Below are positions 1 through 7,831 of a stretch of 64,000 nt of DNA, piece after piece. Each line of letters begins with the position of its first letter. The stretch's first letter is position 1. The position numbers and the translations under genes are program-made. The notes beneath the pieces were generated by a model. That model had not been told where the DNA came from and made no database searches. It was given only the letters and a program-made list of their open reading frames with translations. Origin of the DNA: Bacteroidales bacterium (GTDB lineage Bacteria; Bacteroidota; Bacteroidia; Bacteroidales; P3). The DNA is taken from positions 62,001 through 126,000 of the forward strand of contig JAFROL010000024.1 in assembly GCA_017429685.1 (NCBI GenBank), given 5' to 3'.

Positions 1-451
1 GTTCTTTGGCCACGGCGATGAAGACCACGACGCCTTGTGCGATACTTCCCAAATCCAAACACTTGGCAAACATTCGGTTGCGCTTCCTCCGTCCGACACC
101 GCCGTTGCTGCCGCAACAGCAGTGCCGGAGAAAAGGACCCAAAGAATCAGTATCGAAAGCCTTCCTGTGATAGATGTGCTGCAGATGCTGCCCTCGCAAG
201 ACACCATCTGGGTGGCCGATATCGACAGCCGGCTGACATTGTCGTTTAACGGAGACGACATCATAATTGCAGGCAAGACGGGCGAAAGCATCAAGATCTA
301 CGATATGAATGGCAATATGGTTGCCAGCGGCGTCGCCGACGGGCTGTGCATACTGAATCCATTCCCAATGCACAGCCTTGTGCTGCACTTGACGGACTAT
401 TATTTCCGCCTAAAAATAGGCAACCGCGAAGAGATATTGCTGGTTCTGTAA
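1..451 (+). CDS. C-terminal part of a putative secreted/surface protein (5' end outside window)
   Basis: The frame is open from the first base, so this is the 3' end of a longer gene; a TTG at 35 is not a convincing start. The last ~70 residues (IKIYDMNGNMVASG... RLKIGN) resemble the terminal beta-sandwich of Bacteroidales secreted proteins. The same pattern (YDxxGR, then a Tyr/Leu-rich strand, then KxGN) ends the BspA-like proteins at 27399 and 49992 in this window. The final residues are hydrophobic (EEILLVL) rather than basic, so whether it works as a T9SS sorting signal is uncertain. Its function cannot be read from this fragment. Confidence 0.6.
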   Translation, partial: FFGHGDEDHDALCDTSQIQTLGKHSVALPPSDTAVAAATAVPEKRTQRISIESLPVIDVLQMLPSQDTIWVADIDSRLTLSFNGDDIIIAGKTGESIKIYDMNGNMVASGVADGLCILNPFPMHSLVLHLTDYYFRLKIGNREEILLVL

Positions 452-537
452 CGGCTACGGACATCGGCACGCTTCACGGCCAGAAAACTGCCAATGATTT
501 TTTTCTGGAAAAGAAGCGTTATTTCCCAAAATAATCG

Positions 538-545
538 TATCTTTG
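538..545 (+). promoter_or_regulatory. -7 box TATCTTTG ahead of tnaA
   Basis: This is an exact match to the Bacteroidetes -7 consensus TAnnTTTG, 214 bp before tnaA. No good TTTG -33 box lies at the expected 19-21 bp upstream. It implies a tnaA leader RNA of about 200 nt. The rest of the 452-758 intergenic stretch holds the possible leader ORF and the hairpins listed next. Confidence 0.55.
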
Positions 546-557
546 CATTTCCAAACT

Positions 558-638
558 ATGACAATGAACAGTATCGACATAAACGCCCGTTTGCTTTTCT
601 TAAATATCAAGAAAAGAGACGTTTATTGTCCTTTTTAG
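558..638 (+). CDS. possible tna leader peptide (26 aa)
   Basis: A short ORF starts just after the predicted transcription start and ends 120 nt before tnaA. It begins MTMNSIDIN (a second ATG is at 564) and ends RDVYCPF. In its C-terminal half the pattern F-L-N-I, then V, then a penultimate Pro loosely resembles the W-F-N-I...V...P layout of E. coli TnaC, which stalls ribosomes in response to tryptophan. The key Trp of TnaC is absent. The AUG would lie only a few nt from the transcript 5' end, so translation is uncertain. It may equally be a chance ORF. Confidence 0.3.
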   Translation: MTMNSIDINARLLFLNIKKRDVYCPF

Positions 639-704
639 AGACGTTTGCTATGGCGTCTCACGGCATCGACATACGAGAAATTGTATGCCGATTTTTGTGT
701 TTTG
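638..704 (+). promoter_or_regulatory. alternative hairpins and terminator-like structure in the tnaA leader
   Basis: GAGACG occurs twice (616-621, inside the leader ORF, and 638-643, at its stop codon). Either copy can pair with CGTCTC at 654-659, so the two pairings exclude each other. A second hairpin pairs CGGCAT (661-666) with ATGCCG (685-690) and is followed by a T-rich run (691-704). This layout would suit attenuation controlled by translation of the leader. The hairpins are short and no folding calculation was made. Confidence 0.35.
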
Positions 705-758
705 ACAGTTTGGAAACAAAAAAACTCATTCAATAATTAATCAAAAAACGTAATAATT

Positions 759-2135
759 ATGGAACTCCCATTTGCAGAAGCGTGGAAAATCAAGATGGTG
801 GAACCCATCAAGAAATCCACTCGTGAACAACGTGAAAAATGGCTCAACGAAGCCCATCAGAATGTCTTTATGCTGAAGAGCGACTACGTCTACATCGACC
901 TGCTGACCGACAGCGGCACCGGCGCTATGAGCGACCGCCAGTGGGCTGCTATGATGCAGGGCGACGAAAGCTACGGCGGTGCCCGTTCGTTCTATCATAT
1001 GAAGGACACCATCACCGAGCTGACCGGCTTCGAGTATGTCATCCCCACCCACCAGGGCCGCGCAGCCGAGAACGTGCTGTTCAGCTACCTGGTAAAGCCC
1101 GGCAACATCATCCCCGGCAACGCCCACTTCGACACCACCAAGGGCCACATCGAGAGCCGCAAGGCTTTCGCCATCGACGTCACCGTCAAGGAGGCTTACG
1201 ACACCCAGCTTGAGGTCCCCTTCAAGGGCAACGTCGACCTGGCCAAGCTTGAGAAGGTCCTGCAGGAAAACAAGGGCAACGTCCCCTTTATGGTCCTCAC
1301 CGTCACCAACAACACCGTCGGCGGCCAGCCCGTCTCGATGCAGAACATCCGCGAGACCTGCGAACTCTGCCACAAATATGGCGTGCCCGTCAACGTCGAC
1401 AGCGCCCGCTTCATCGAGAACGCCTACTTCATCAAGACCCGCGAGAAAGGCTATGAGAACAAGACCCTGCGCGAAATCGCCCTCGAAATGTTCAGCTATG
1501 CCGACTCGATGACGATGAGTGCCAAGAAGGACGGCCTCGTCAATATGGGTGGTTTCATCGCCACCAACAAGAAGGAATGGTACGAAGGCGCCAAGATGTT
1601 CTGCATCCCCTTCGAAGGCTTCCTCACCTATGGCGGTATGAACGGCCGCGATATGGACGCCCTCGCCGTCGGTCTGAAAGAGAACATCGAGTTCGAGATG
1701 GTCGAGACCCGCATCAAGCAGGTCCACTACCTGGCCAAGAAGCTCGATGAGTACGGCATCCCCTACCAGCGTCCTGCCGGTGGCCACGCCATCTTCGTCG
1801 ACGCCGACAAGGTGCTGACCAACATCCCGAAAGAGGAATTCCCCGCCCAGACGCTGACCTGCGAGCTCTATCTTGAAGCCGGCATCCGCGCCTGCGAAAT
1901 CGGCTACGTGCTGGCCGACCGCGACCCCGTGACCCGCGAGAACCGCTTCGGTGGCAACGACTTCGTGCGCCTCTGCATCCCGCGCCGCGTCTACACCAAC
2001 AACCATATGGACGTCATCGCCGCCGCCCTCAAGAATGTCTACGACCGTCGCGACACCATCAAGCGCGGTCTCGAAATCACTTGGGAAGCCGAGCTGATGC
2101 GCCACTTCACCTGCCAGTTCAAGCGTCTTGGCTAA
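759..2135 (+). CDS. tnaA: tryptophanase (tryptophan indole-lyase)
   Basis: This PLP enzyme of 458 aa splits L-tryptophan to indole, pyruvate and ammonia in the cytoplasm. The PLP-binding segment SAKKDG puts the Schiff-base lysine at about K257, and the family signature IDLLTDSGTGAMS is near residue 46. Tyrosine phenol-lyase is the close alternative. Here the motif is HFDTTKGH, with Asp where the lyase has Thr, and the C-terminal ACEIG lacks the lyase's substrate-binding Arg, so tryptophanase is favoured. It appears monocistronic, with a ~200-nt leader upstream and a strong terminator downstream. No tryptophan permease (TnaB) follows it. Asn, His and Asp codons before internal Met codons end in T rather than the C preferred elsewhere, which avoids CATG. 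Confidence 0.93.
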   Translation: MELPFAEAWKIKMVEPIKKSTREQREKWLNEAHQNVFMLKSDYVYIDLLTDSGTGAMSDRQWAAMMQGDESYGGARSFYHMKDTITELTGFEYVIPTHQGRAAENVLFSYLVKPGNIIPGNAHFDTTKGHIESRKAFAIDVTVKEAYDTQLEVPFKGNVDLAKLEKVLQENKGNVPFMVLTVTNNTVGGQPVSMQNIRETCELCHKYGVPVNVDSARFIENAYFIKTREKGYENKTLREIALEMFSYADSMTMSAKKDGLVNMGGFIATNKKEWYEGAKMFCIPFEGFLTYGGMNGRDMDALAVGLKENIEFEMVETRIKQVHYLAKKLDEYGIPYQRPAGGHAIFVDADKVLTNIPKEEFPAQTLTCELYLEAGIRACEIGYVLADRDPVTRENRFGGNDFVRLCIPRRVYTNNHMDVIAAALKNVYDRRDTIKRGLEITWEAELMRHFTCQFKRLG

Positions 2136-2163
2136 TCAGCCACGGCTGCCAAAGGCAAACGAA

Positions 2164-2200
2164 AAAGAGGACGCCCGTTATGTGGCGTCCTCTTTTTTTT
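2164..2200. terminator. bidirectional intrinsic terminator between convergent genes
   Basis: A 12-bp stem (AAAGAGGACGCC, 2164-2175, pairing with 2184-2195) with an 8-nt loop is followed by a T run to 2200. An A run precedes it on the other side, so it can serve both tnaA and the minus-strand lipoprotein gene ending at 2219. Confidence 0.9.
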
Positions 2201-2218
2201 GTGCGAATTGCGCAGTCG

Positions 2219-3226
2219 CTATTTGTATTCGTAATAGACTGTCGAAGTATAGGAGTACCGGTTGTAGTCGTCGCTGTTCTCGTGCTTTGTTGAGCAGCTG
2301 ACAGGCCATTTGCCGTCGTAGGTGTAGGTGTAGTTCTCGGTGTAGGGATGTTCGTCGCCGGGTTCATACATCTTGGAACTTGTGATATTGTTCTCGTTGC
2401 CAAAGCCCAGTGGGTTGTCCTCGAACGGCAAATCGCCAACCAGGGTGAAGAGGAATCCCTGATAGGGGTTGTTCTTGTCGTCGTAGGTGTATTCGATGGT
2501 TTGGACGGTCATACCCATATATTTGGCCTCGATTTTGCTTATGTTGTTGCCGTCCCAGGTCAGGAGCATATCGACGTTGCCGCGTCCCTTGGCACCCGCT
2601 TTGCGGGCCTTTTCGCAGGTTGCGGCAAGCATCTTTTCGGTTCCGCGCGCGTCGGGTGTGAGCGATTGCAGCAGCATACGGGTCATACGACCCATCTGCG
2701 GGCGGCCGTTCTTGCCATTGGCAATTTCCTCGTCCTCGATGTTGGCAGTCATCTTGCTGATTTTCTTGCCGTCGTAGGTGAAAGTGAAGATGGCGTTGGG
2801 TTCACTGCTGGCTTTGTCGTAGTCGTAGGAGGAGTAGTAGAGCTCGATTTTGTCCAGCTTCTTGCCGTCGTAGGTGATTGCCATACGCTCCCAGTCGCTG
2901 CTCACTTCGGTCAGCTGCTTGCCGTCGTAGGTGAACTTCGTGTATTCGTATTTCGTGGTGACATTGCCGTTGGCGTCTTCCGACGTGTAGGGGTAGGCTA
3001 TTTGGGTCAGCAGCTTGCCGTCCCAGGTCCATTCTTCGACAATCTCTTTGGACTGGGTGTGGCTGTTGGTATGCCATTCGGTGCCGTCGAAATACGAATC
3101 GGTCGAGGAACTTTCGCTGTAGACCTTGGCGATTTTCTGCTTCGGATTGTAGACGCCCTCTTTTTTGCAGGCGCCCATCAGGCTCACCACAGCGGCGGCC
3201 ATTGCGAGAACTAAGATTTTTTTCAT
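2219..3226 (-). CDS. YDGK-repeat lipoprotein (paralogue 1)
   Basis: A predicted exported lipoprotein of 335 aa. The signal peptide ends in a lipobox-like LMGAC with Cys20, then KKEG. The body carries repeated short beta units built on (T/F)xYDGK(K/Q)L or TWDGxxxxxI, like the YD-type repeats of many Bacteroidales lipoproteins. It is clearly paralogous to the genes at 3351 and 31877: all share C(K/Q)KDG/EGxYxPxxK after the lipid Cys, TWDG or equivalent, DDKxNP, and a final YxEY. Two paralogues in tandem suggest local duplication. No function is known to me. It ends at a terminator shared with tnaA. Confidence 0.8.
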   Translation of the reverse strand: MKKILVLAMAAAVVSLMGACKKEGVYNPKQKIAKVYSESSSTDSYFDGTEWHTNSHTQSKEIVEEWTWDGKLLTQIAYPYTSEDANGNVTTKYEYTKFTYDGKQLTEVSSDWERMAITYDGKKLDKIELYYSSYDYDKASSEPNAIFTFTYDGKKISKMTANIEDEEIANGKNGRPQMGRMTRMLLQSLTPDARGTEKMLAATCEKARKAGAKGRGNVDMLLTWDGNNISKIEAKYMGMTVQTIEYTYDDKNNPYQGFLFTLVGDLPFEDNPLGFGNENNITSSKMYEPGDEHPYTENYTYTYDGKWPVSCSTKHENSDDYNRYSYTSTVYYEYK

Positions 3227-3350
3227 TGTCGTTGTTTTTTTTGAGGGTTAATGAATTGTATGTTGAATGATTTGTGCGAACTTTTTTACAGGTAGTCGGC
3301 CGTAGTGGGTGAAATCTTACACCGCGAGGCGAAATTTTTTTTGAAAAATA

Positions 3351-4313
3351 CTATTCTTCGACATATTCGAAGTATTGGATGGTCGTCTCGACGTAGCGGT
3401 AGCCTTGTGTGTAGTGGTCCACGATGCTTTGCGAGCGCGATGCCGGCAGGTCGTCGCTGTAGGTGTAGCTGTAGCTGTTTTTTGTGCCGTCGCGTTCGGC
3501 CACGGTGATGTTGTTGCGGTTGGCGAAGGCATAGTCGTTGGAGGTTTCGCCGATGCCGGTCATTGTCGCCAGCAGGCCACGCAGCGGGTTGGTCTTGTCG
3601 TCGTGGCGGTAGCTGGTCTTGCTGCCCGATTCGCGGTTGGTGACGCTGCGTATGTTGTCGTTCTTCCACTCAAAGTCCCAGACGGTTTCCGTCGCCTTGC
3701 TTCCGTCGTTTTTGCGGCAGGCCTCGGCAATGTCGCGGGCCACCGTGGCGTCGCCCAGCACGGCCTGCAGCGCCAGCGTGTGACCGAGGTCGTGGCCGGC
3801 CTTGGTGGCGGCGCCGCTTGCCGACGTGGTCAGCGAGCTGATATGCTTGCCGTCGTATTCGAGCGTTTCGGTCCACATCGTTTCGCCCTTCTGGTTTTTG
3901 TGGGTCATCGTTTTCAGGTGTCGCCCGTCGTATTCGTATTCGATGTATGTCTTTGTGTTGCTGAAGTTTGTGCGCACCAGTCGTTTGCCGTCGTAGACAA
4001 AGGCGACGGTGCTCACCTTCTCGCCGTTCTGGTACACGTCGATGTGGTGCAGCAGGTTGTCGTTCCACGCCCACTTTTCGGCATCGCGGCGGGCGGTGCT
4101 GTCCTTGTGGATGGTTTTCCACGTTTTGGTGTTGCTGTCGTATCTCTGCAGAGTCTTTTCGTAGTATTGCGCTATGCGCGACAGTTTTTTGTCGGGGCGG
4201 TAGATGCCGTCCTTCTTGCAGGCTGTGGCCAGCAGCATTGCCGCCGCCAGCGCGAGCAGTGACATCAACCTCACAACGACCAAATTGTTCAATTTCAGAA
4301 ACTTGACTTTCAT
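3351..4313 (-). CDS. YDGK-repeat lipoprotein (paralogue 2)
   Basis: The 320-aa product starts MKVKFLKLNN. The frame continues to 4448, but the added N-terminus would bury the signal peptide, so I chose 4313. The hydrophobic segment ends in LLATAC followed by KKDGIYRPDKK, which marks a lipoprotein. The body shows repeated YDGK and YEYDGR units and DDKTNP, as in its neighbour at 2219. A Thr/Ser/Ala-rich stretch near the middle (SASGAATKAGHD) is less conserved. It lies upstream of and parallel to the 2219 gene with a 124-bp gap, so co-transcription is possible. Function unknown. Confidence 0.78.
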   Translation of the reverse strand: MKVKFLKLNNLVVVRLMSLLALAAAMLLATACKKDGIYRPDKKLSRIAQYYEKTLQRYDSNTKTWKTIHKDSTARRDAEKWAWNDNLLHHIDVYQNGEKVSTVAFVYDGKRLVRTNFSNTKTYIEYEYDGRHLKTMTHKNQKGETMWTETLEYDGKHISSLTTSASGAATKAGHDLGHTLALQAVLGDATVARDIAEACRKNDGSKATETVWDFEWKNDNIRSVTNRESGSKTSYRHDDKTNPLRGLLATMTGIGETSNDYAFANRNNITVAERDGTKNSYSYTYSDDLPASRSQSIVDHYTQGYRYVETTIQYFEYVEE

Positions 4314-4527
4314 AATCCAATGTTTTTCAGGAAATGATCTACCTATATAACGATTGAAGTGGCAAAATGTCACACCAGCAGGAAAAATTTTCAGAACCAA
4401 TAACGGCAAAAAAAGAAAAATATTGCAAAATAACTCAATTAAACACAAAACACTGACTATCAGTTAATAAACCCAAAAACAACAAACCCCACCCTAACGC
4501 ACTGTAAACCAGCCCTTCCAGCCACTT

Positions 4528-4636
4528 TCTTCGCCCGTTGTACGGTATATGTACGCTATATGTACGGTATTTGTACGCTTCTGAAGCGTACAAATACCGT
4601 ACATATAGCGTACATATACCGTACAACGGGCGAAGA
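4528..4636. repeat. perfect 54-bp-arm palindrome built of 11-bp units (element 1)
   Basis: Positions 4528-4581 are the exact reverse complement of 4583-4636, with a single T (4582) between. Within each arm the unit TGTACG(G/C)TAT(A/T) is repeated three times at an 11-bp period, set on a basal stem that includes CGCCCGTTG. It has no U tract and lies in a divergent promoter region, so it is not a standard terminator. Related elements are at 56493-56591 (same sequence family) and 33882-33950 (same design, different unit). Confidence 0.95.
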
Positions 4637-4823
4637 GGGTGCCCTAAAGGTCTGGCGTTCAGTGGGCTTTTCCTGTGCTATTTTTTGCGTTGGAAGGTGC
4701 TGTCGTCGTCCCTTGGCTTTTTTTCTGCAGTCAGAAGCTTCGACTGGGGTCCGGTTTGCGCCGTTGCGGTGTCTGCGTGCCGGCCATTTTCGTCGGTTCG
4801 AGCGGTAATCGAAAAAAAATATG

Positions 4824-4831
4824 TATCTTTG
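4824..4831 (+). promoter_or_regulatory. -7 box TATCTTTG of the M1 peptidase gene
   Basis: An exact TAnnTTTG box lies 34 bp before the ATG at 4866. Transcription would start near 4838, which excludes the upstream in-frame ATG at 4821 as a start. Confidence 0.65.
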
Positions 4832-4865
4832 CAAAGCGATAATTTTTATAATCCGTCACAAACGT

Positions 4866-7196
4866 ATGAAAATCAGATTTGTCTTCTTTTTGATGATGCT
4901 TGTTTCGCTTTGCGGGACAATGCGTGCACAGGAAAATATTGTCGACAGCGTCGACGCTTTGCACTACGACCTCCGTCTCGACATCGGCAACCACGCCGCC
5001 AAGCGCATCGAGGGTTCGGCGGCGGTGACACTGCGCGTTGTGAGCCAGGTCGACACCATCGCCCTGGAGCTTTGCGTGTCCGATATTGACTCGGTGATGC
5101 TCGGCGGCGCTGCGGCGCCGTTCCGCTACGACGCCGCTGCGCGCCTGCTCAAGGTGCCTTTTGGCGGCAACGCCGGCGACACGGTGACGCTGCAGGCCTT
5201 CTACCGCAAGGGGCAGTATGTGGCTCCCGAAGGTTGGGGCGGCTTTTATTTCGACAACAATATCTATTACAACCTTGGCATAGCCATATACGAGTATCCG
5301 CACAACATCGGCAAAGCCTGGTTCCCCTGTCGCGACAATTTCTATGACCACGCCACATATCATTTCGAAATCACCGCCCAGCCGGGATGGAAGGCCATCT
5401 GCACTGGCCTGCAGGACAGCGTCGTGGCGCGGGCCGACGGCAGCTCTACCTGGTGTTGGACGCTAAACCATCCGACGCCAACTTACCTGGTCGGTGTGGC
5501 TGTGGCTCCGTTCAAAATCATTGAACGCCAGTACGAAAGCGACTTCGGCACCTATCCGGCCCTGCTGGGTTTCATCGGCCACGACAGCGTCGGAGTGTGG
5601 AACACCTATGACAATATGAGCCGTGTCATACCGATGTTTGAACGCTGTTTCGGCCCTTACCGCTGGGACCGCGTGGGATATGTGTCGACCACCAAGGGGT
5701 CGATGGAACACGTTGGCAACGTTGCCTTTACGACCGACTGTATGTCGTCGCTCGACTATCGTTGTCTGGCCACGATGAGCCACGAGTTTGCCCATTCGTG
5801 GTTCGGCAACCTGGTGACCTGCGCTTCGAGCCTGGATATGTGGATCAACGAGGGCGGTGCCTCGTTCTGCGAGGAGGTGGCCATCGAGGCTATCTATGCA
5901 GACAGCGAGCCGCTGCGCTATAAAGACTATGCCAAGGAGAACCTCAGCGACGTGCTGAGCAGCACGCACGTGCGCGACAACGGCTTCAAGCCCCTCTATG
6001 GCCAGACGCCGGAATACACATACGGGTCGACGGTCTACAACAAGGGCGCCACGGTGTGGCACTCGCTGCGCGGATATCTGGGCGACTCGCTGTTCTACAG
6101 TTCGATGCGCAGGCTTTTCGACCGCCACGCGTTCAAGAACATCGACAGCTGGCAGCTGCGCGACAGCCTTTCGCTCTATAGCGGGATGGATTTGACGGAT
6201 TTCTTTGATTTCCACGTCTTCGGTCCCGGATTTGTGGACTATGTGATCGATTCGGTTCGTGTCGGCAGCACGTCGACGTCTGTCTTTTTGCGCCAGAAGC
6301 TGTACGGTACCGACAGCCTGATGCGCGGCAACCGCGTGTGGGTGACGTTTTTCTCGGACGACAGGTCGCAGCGTGCCGACCGCCTTGTGACCTTCGACGG
6401 CGAAAGCACCGTGGCTGTCTGCCAGCTGCCTTTCGAGCCGGCGTTTGCTTTGGTCGACTATGATGATGCACTGTCGAAAGCATCTGTCAGTCAGGAACTT
6501 TTTGCTGCCGAACGTGGCAGCTACGATTTGGCGCCGGCGCATTTCCGCGCCGAGGTCAGCAAGGTGAACGAGGGCGACAGCGTCTGGCTGTATGTCACGC
6601 ACCATCATTCGCGTCCCGACACGTCGACGAGTCCGCGCATTCTGCAGATGGCCAGCCGCTACTGGAATGTGACGGGAATCCTGCCTGAAGGCGCCAAGGT
6701 CGGTGGCCGTTTCGAATTCAGCCGCAACCTGTTGGACGGCGACCTTTTCAGCAGTACCGCCGAGTTTGGGCAGGTGCGCCTGCTCTACCGCAAGGATGCT
6801 TCCGACCAGTGGGTTGTCCAGACAGGGCTGCATACGGGCAGTTCGATGCAGGGCTATTTTGTGGTCAACGTGCTGAAGCCAGGCGAGTATGCGCTGGCCA
6901 GAATCGACACGGGATATGTCGACATTGTTGTTGCCGAGGAGCAGGGCCGGGATGGCGACGTCCGCGTTTTTCCCAATCCGTCGAACGGCACGGTGACTAT
7001 CGAGACGGGACGTCCCGACGAGGCTCTTTCGATCGATGTGAGCGACGCCAGCGGACGCATCGTCAGGAAGGGCGTCCGTGCCCGCAGTGGCCAAAGTGTG
7101 TCGTTCGGTCTTGGATCGGGCACATATGTCCTTAGCATCAGACGTTTGGAAATCAATACGATGGCGAACATCAAAGTTCAATTTAGGAATTTTTAA
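4866..7196 (+). CDS. M1-family zinc aminopeptidase with C-terminal sorting-like domain
   Basis: A secreted metallopeptidase of 776 aa. A signal peptide ends near MRAQ at about residue 21. The M1 catalytic core is complete: the exopeptidase motif GSMEH (278-282; usually GAMEN), zinc ligands H306-E-F-A-H310, and the third ligand Glu at 329 in WINEG, giving exact HExxH-x18-E spacing. The last ~80 residues (VRVFPNPSNGTVTI...SDASGRIVRKG...GTYVLSI) match a T9SS type A sorting domain, so it is probably exported by the T9SS and cell-attached. The extreme C-terminus (RRLEINTMANIKVQFRNF) is longer and less regular than usual. The gene stands alone behind its own promoter. It likely trims host or dietary peptides. 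Confidence 0.88.
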   Translation: MKIRFVFFLMMLVSLCGTMRAQENIVDSVDALHYDLRLDIGNHAAKRIEGSAAVTLRVVSQVDTIALELCVSDIDSVMLGGAAAPFRYDAAARLLKVPFGGNAGDTVTLQAFYRKGQYVAPEGWGGFYFDNNIYYNLGIAIYEYPHNIGKAWFPCRDNFYDHATYHFEITAQPGWKAICTGLQDSVVARADGSSTWCWTLNHPTPTYLVGVAVAPFKIIERQYESDFGTYPALLGFIGHDSVGVWNTYDNMSRVIPMFERCFGPYRWDRVGYVSTTKGSMEHVGNVAFTTDCMSSLDYRCLATMSHEFAHSWFGNLVTCASSLDMWINEGGASFCEEVAIEAIYADSEPLRYKDYAKENLSDVLSSTHVRDNGFKPLYGQTPEYTYGSTVYNKGATVWHSLRGYLGDSLFYSSMRRLFDRHAFKNIDSWQLRDSLSLYSGMDLTDFFDFHVFGPGFVDYVIDSVRVGSTSTSVFLRQKLYGTDSLMRGNRVWVTFFSDDRSQRADRLVTFDGESTVAVCQLPFEPAFALVDYDDALSKASVSQELFAAERGSYDLAPAHFRAEVSKVNEGDSVWLYVTHHHSRPDTSTSPRILQMASRYWNVTGILPEGAKVGGRFEFSRNLLDGDLFSSTAEFGQVRLLYRKDASDQWVVQTGLHTGSSMQGYFVVNVLKPGEYALARIDTGYVDIVVAEEQGRDGDVRVFPNPSNGTVTIETGRPDEALSIDVSDASGRIVRKGVRARSGQSVSFGLGSGTYVLSIRRLEINTMANIKVQFRNF

Positions 7197-7251
7197 CAAT
7201 TGTTGCTAAACTTTTTGACCCTCTTTTGGCTACTATTATTGTTGAGTAGAA

Positions 7252-7815
7252 ATGAAAAAACTGGAAGAGGTCATAGAAGGATGCAAACGCGGCGACAAGT
7301 TGTCGCAGAAGGAGTTGTATGATCGGTACAGCTCCCGCTACTTTGTCTTTTGCCGTCGCTATGCTGCCGACGACGAGAGTGCCAAGGACATTCTTATCGA
7401 TGGCTTTTTGGCTGTCTTCCAGTCGGTTGATACTTATAGTGGGAATGGCTCGTTTGAGGGGTGGATGAAGACAATCTTCTTGCGCAAGGCAATTGGTTGT
7501 TACCGTCGGGACCTGAAACATCGGCAGAACACGGAGTCGCTCGAAGAGGTAAGTCAGGATATTGACAGTGGTGCGAATGTGGAGGTTCAGATCGACATCC
7601 GCGACGCGCTGATTGAGGCCCTGCGGACACTGACGGACGATGAGCGCGCGGTGTTCAACCTGGTGGCCATTGACGGATATATGCTTGTCGAGGCCGCCGC
7701 CGAAGTCGGCATCCCCGAGTCGACAGCCAAGTCGAGATACTACAGGGCGCTGGAAACGGTCAAAGGCCTTGTTACGAAACGGTTAGGAACGGAATTTATT
7801 AAAAGATACAAATAG
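7252..7815 (+). CDS. ECF-type RNA polymerase sigma factor
   Basis: The 187-aa protein has the two domains of an extracytoplasmic-function sigma factor: region 2 at about residues 15-85 (ELYDRYSSRYFVFCRRY... FLAVFQSVDTY) and region 4 at about 120-175 (LTDDERAVFNLVAIDGY followed by the helix-turn-helix EAAAEVGIPESTAKSRYYRAL). It would direct RNA polymerase to a small regulon. The next gene starts 16 nt downstream and encodes a single-pass membrane protein, as expected for a sigma/anti-sigma pair. Which promoters it recognises cannot be told from the sequence; the conserved leaders of the surface-protein array are candidates. Confidence 0.88.
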   Translation: MKKLEEVIEGCKRGDKLSQKELYDRYSSRYFVFCRRYAADDESAKDILIDGFLAVFQSVDTYSGNGSFEGWMKTIFLRKAIGCYRRDLKHRQNTESLEEVSQDIDSGANVEVQIDIRDALIEALRTLTDDERAVFNLVAIDGYMLVEAAAEVGIPESTAKSRYYRALETVKGLVTKRLGTEFIKRYK

Positions 7816-7831
7816 ATAAGGAGACATTGAA

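Larger units (their letters stand above)
4314..4865. other. divergent intergenic region (552 bp)
   Basis: This stretch separates the minus-strand lipoprotein gene from the plus-strand M1 peptidase gene. It contains the large palindrome at 4528-4636 and the peptidase promoter box at 4824. ORFs running through the palindrome are mirror images of one another and have no protein-like features. No other gene is visible. Confidence 0.7.

Noticed and set aside
494-736. 80-aa ORF upstream of tnaA
   Set aside because: It begins before the promoter box and has no features; the non-coding leader explains the region better.
741-2105. 454-aa minus-strand ORF opposite tnaA
   Set aside because: It is the antisense shadow of a strongly supported gene; composition (Gly/Val/Asp/His-rich) is typical of reversed coding sequence.
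759-2135. Tyrosine phenol-lyase as the identity of the PLP lyase
   Set aside because: The HFDTTKGH motif has Asp where the phenol-lyase has Thr, and the C-terminal substrate Arg is missing.
4528-4636. Ordinary intrinsic terminator
   Set aside because: There is no U tract, the arms are far too long, and the element lies upstream of both flanking genes.
4538-4834. ORFs starting inside the 4.5-kb palindrome, with mirror-image starts on both strands
   Set aside because: They are created by the palindrome and repeat at 56.5 kb for the same reason; no protein-like sequence follows.
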